From contig NZ_RJUF01000194.1 in assembly GCF_024343775.1 (NCBI RefSeq), forward strand, positions 1 through 64,000: a DNA stretch of 64,000 nt, given 5' to 3'. The notes under the pieces are model-generated. The model was not told where the DNA came from and did no database searches. It worked only from the letters and a program-made list of their open reading frames with translations. Positions 63,750-64,000 of the stretch are shown piece after piece. Source of the DNA: Lacihabitans soyangensis. GTDB taxonomy: Bacteria; Bacteroidota; Bacteroidia; Cytophagales; Spirosomataceae. Both the position numbers and the translations under genes were made by a program. Position 1 is the stretch's first letter; each line of letters begins with the position of its first letter.

Positions 63750-64000
63750 ATGAAAAAATACTTAGGCATTCTATTTATTTCTTGTCTTGGAGCCACAGCA
63801 CAATTACCACAATACAACATACCAGAGGCCAATGCCACCAAAAAGAAAACCTACTGTAACCCCATGGATATCAACTATCAATACAATTGGGAGCAGGTAA
63901 ACGACAATATATCTTATAGAAGTGGAGCCGACCCGGTAGTAATCAATCATAAAGGCGAGTATTACCTTTTCCATACCATACAGGGTGGCTATTGGCACTC
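63750..64000 (+). CDS. Secreted glycosidase-like protein (GH43-type), N-terminal part
   Basis: The first 83 codons of a gene cut by the window edge. A signal peptide (MKKYLGILFISCLGATAQ) is followed by YCNPMDINYQYN, then SYRSGADPVVINHKGEYYLFHT..GGYWHS. ADPxxxxxxGxYYLF with the first-blade Asp is the opening of GH43-like five-bladed propellers. Substrate cannot be told. It would fit the esterases and sugar-modifying genes elsewhere in the window. Confidence 0.68.
   Translation, partial: MKKYLGILFISCLGATAQLPQYNIPEANATKKKTYCNPMDINYQYNWEQVNDNISYRSGADPVVINHKGEYYLFHTIQGGYWH

Overview
The window is AT-rich bacterial DNA that reads as Bacteroidota, most likely a Cytophagales-type genome. The grounds are many MKK-type secreted proteins, the MIKNYFKIAWRN family of FtsX/MacB-like permeases, DUF4199, HopJ, DM13 and tail-fibre-like surface proteins, TAnnTTTG -7 boxes, and one perfect TTTG-N19-TAnnTTTG promoter. 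No rRNA, tRNA or CRISPR array was seen.

Layout. 1-753 is the N-terminal part of an ISL3-type transposase cut by the window edge. 898-3426 holds an SGNH/GDSL esterase, a LuxR-HTH/DUF4199 pair and a secreted protein. 3610-9454 is a compact gene cluster: UbiA prenyltransferase, type III polyketide synthase, methyltransferase, FAD oxidoreductase, YceI, an ATP-grasp-like protein and a YHS protein, several joined by ATGA overlaps. It looks like a phenolic-lipid or quinone-type pathway. 9481-16059 is a mixed set: Crp/Fnr regulator with a dyad operator, DM13 lipoprotein, DinB, TANGO2/NRDE, a CLC channel resembling the fluoride-type clade, HopJ and mannonate dehydratase. 16155-16817 is a toxin-first RelE/HigB toxin-antitoxin pair with its own promoter and operator. 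murE and an MFS transporter follow.

19679-49801, plus 61071-63651, is the most striking part. It encodes two MacB/LolD-type ATPases, a TolC-type outer-membrane protein, a HlyD/MacA adaptor, nine full-length (787-817 aa) FtsX/MacB permeases, and an NtrC-type sigma-54 response regulator with its histidine kinase. Four leaders, before 19814, 26880, 34912 and 61288, each carry a GTYC...GGAC dyad exactly 69 bp upstream of the GG of a TTGGCAY-N4-TTYGAA -24/-12-like box. That ties the scattered transporter operons into one apparent two-component, sigma-54-type regulon. Two of these leaders also contain a tiny MKKL... reading frame followed by a strong hairpin.

Between operons A and B (25368-26707) lies a field of covarying 15-bp hairpins of the form GACCnC-TCT-GnGGTC, in tandem arrays of 67 bp and 59 bp. 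They surround an IS200-type Y1 transposase whose amber codon falls at the catalytic tyrosine position. Small inverted-repeat elements also sit between the permease genes.

49986-60916 holds a ThuA protein, an alpha/beta hydrolase, a Tat-type Gfo/Idh/MocA oxidoreductase, a LytTR regulator with a surface protein, a DoxX-like membrane protein, and a NarL-type regulator with two tandem TPR histidine kinases. The window ends inside a glycosidase-like secreted protein.
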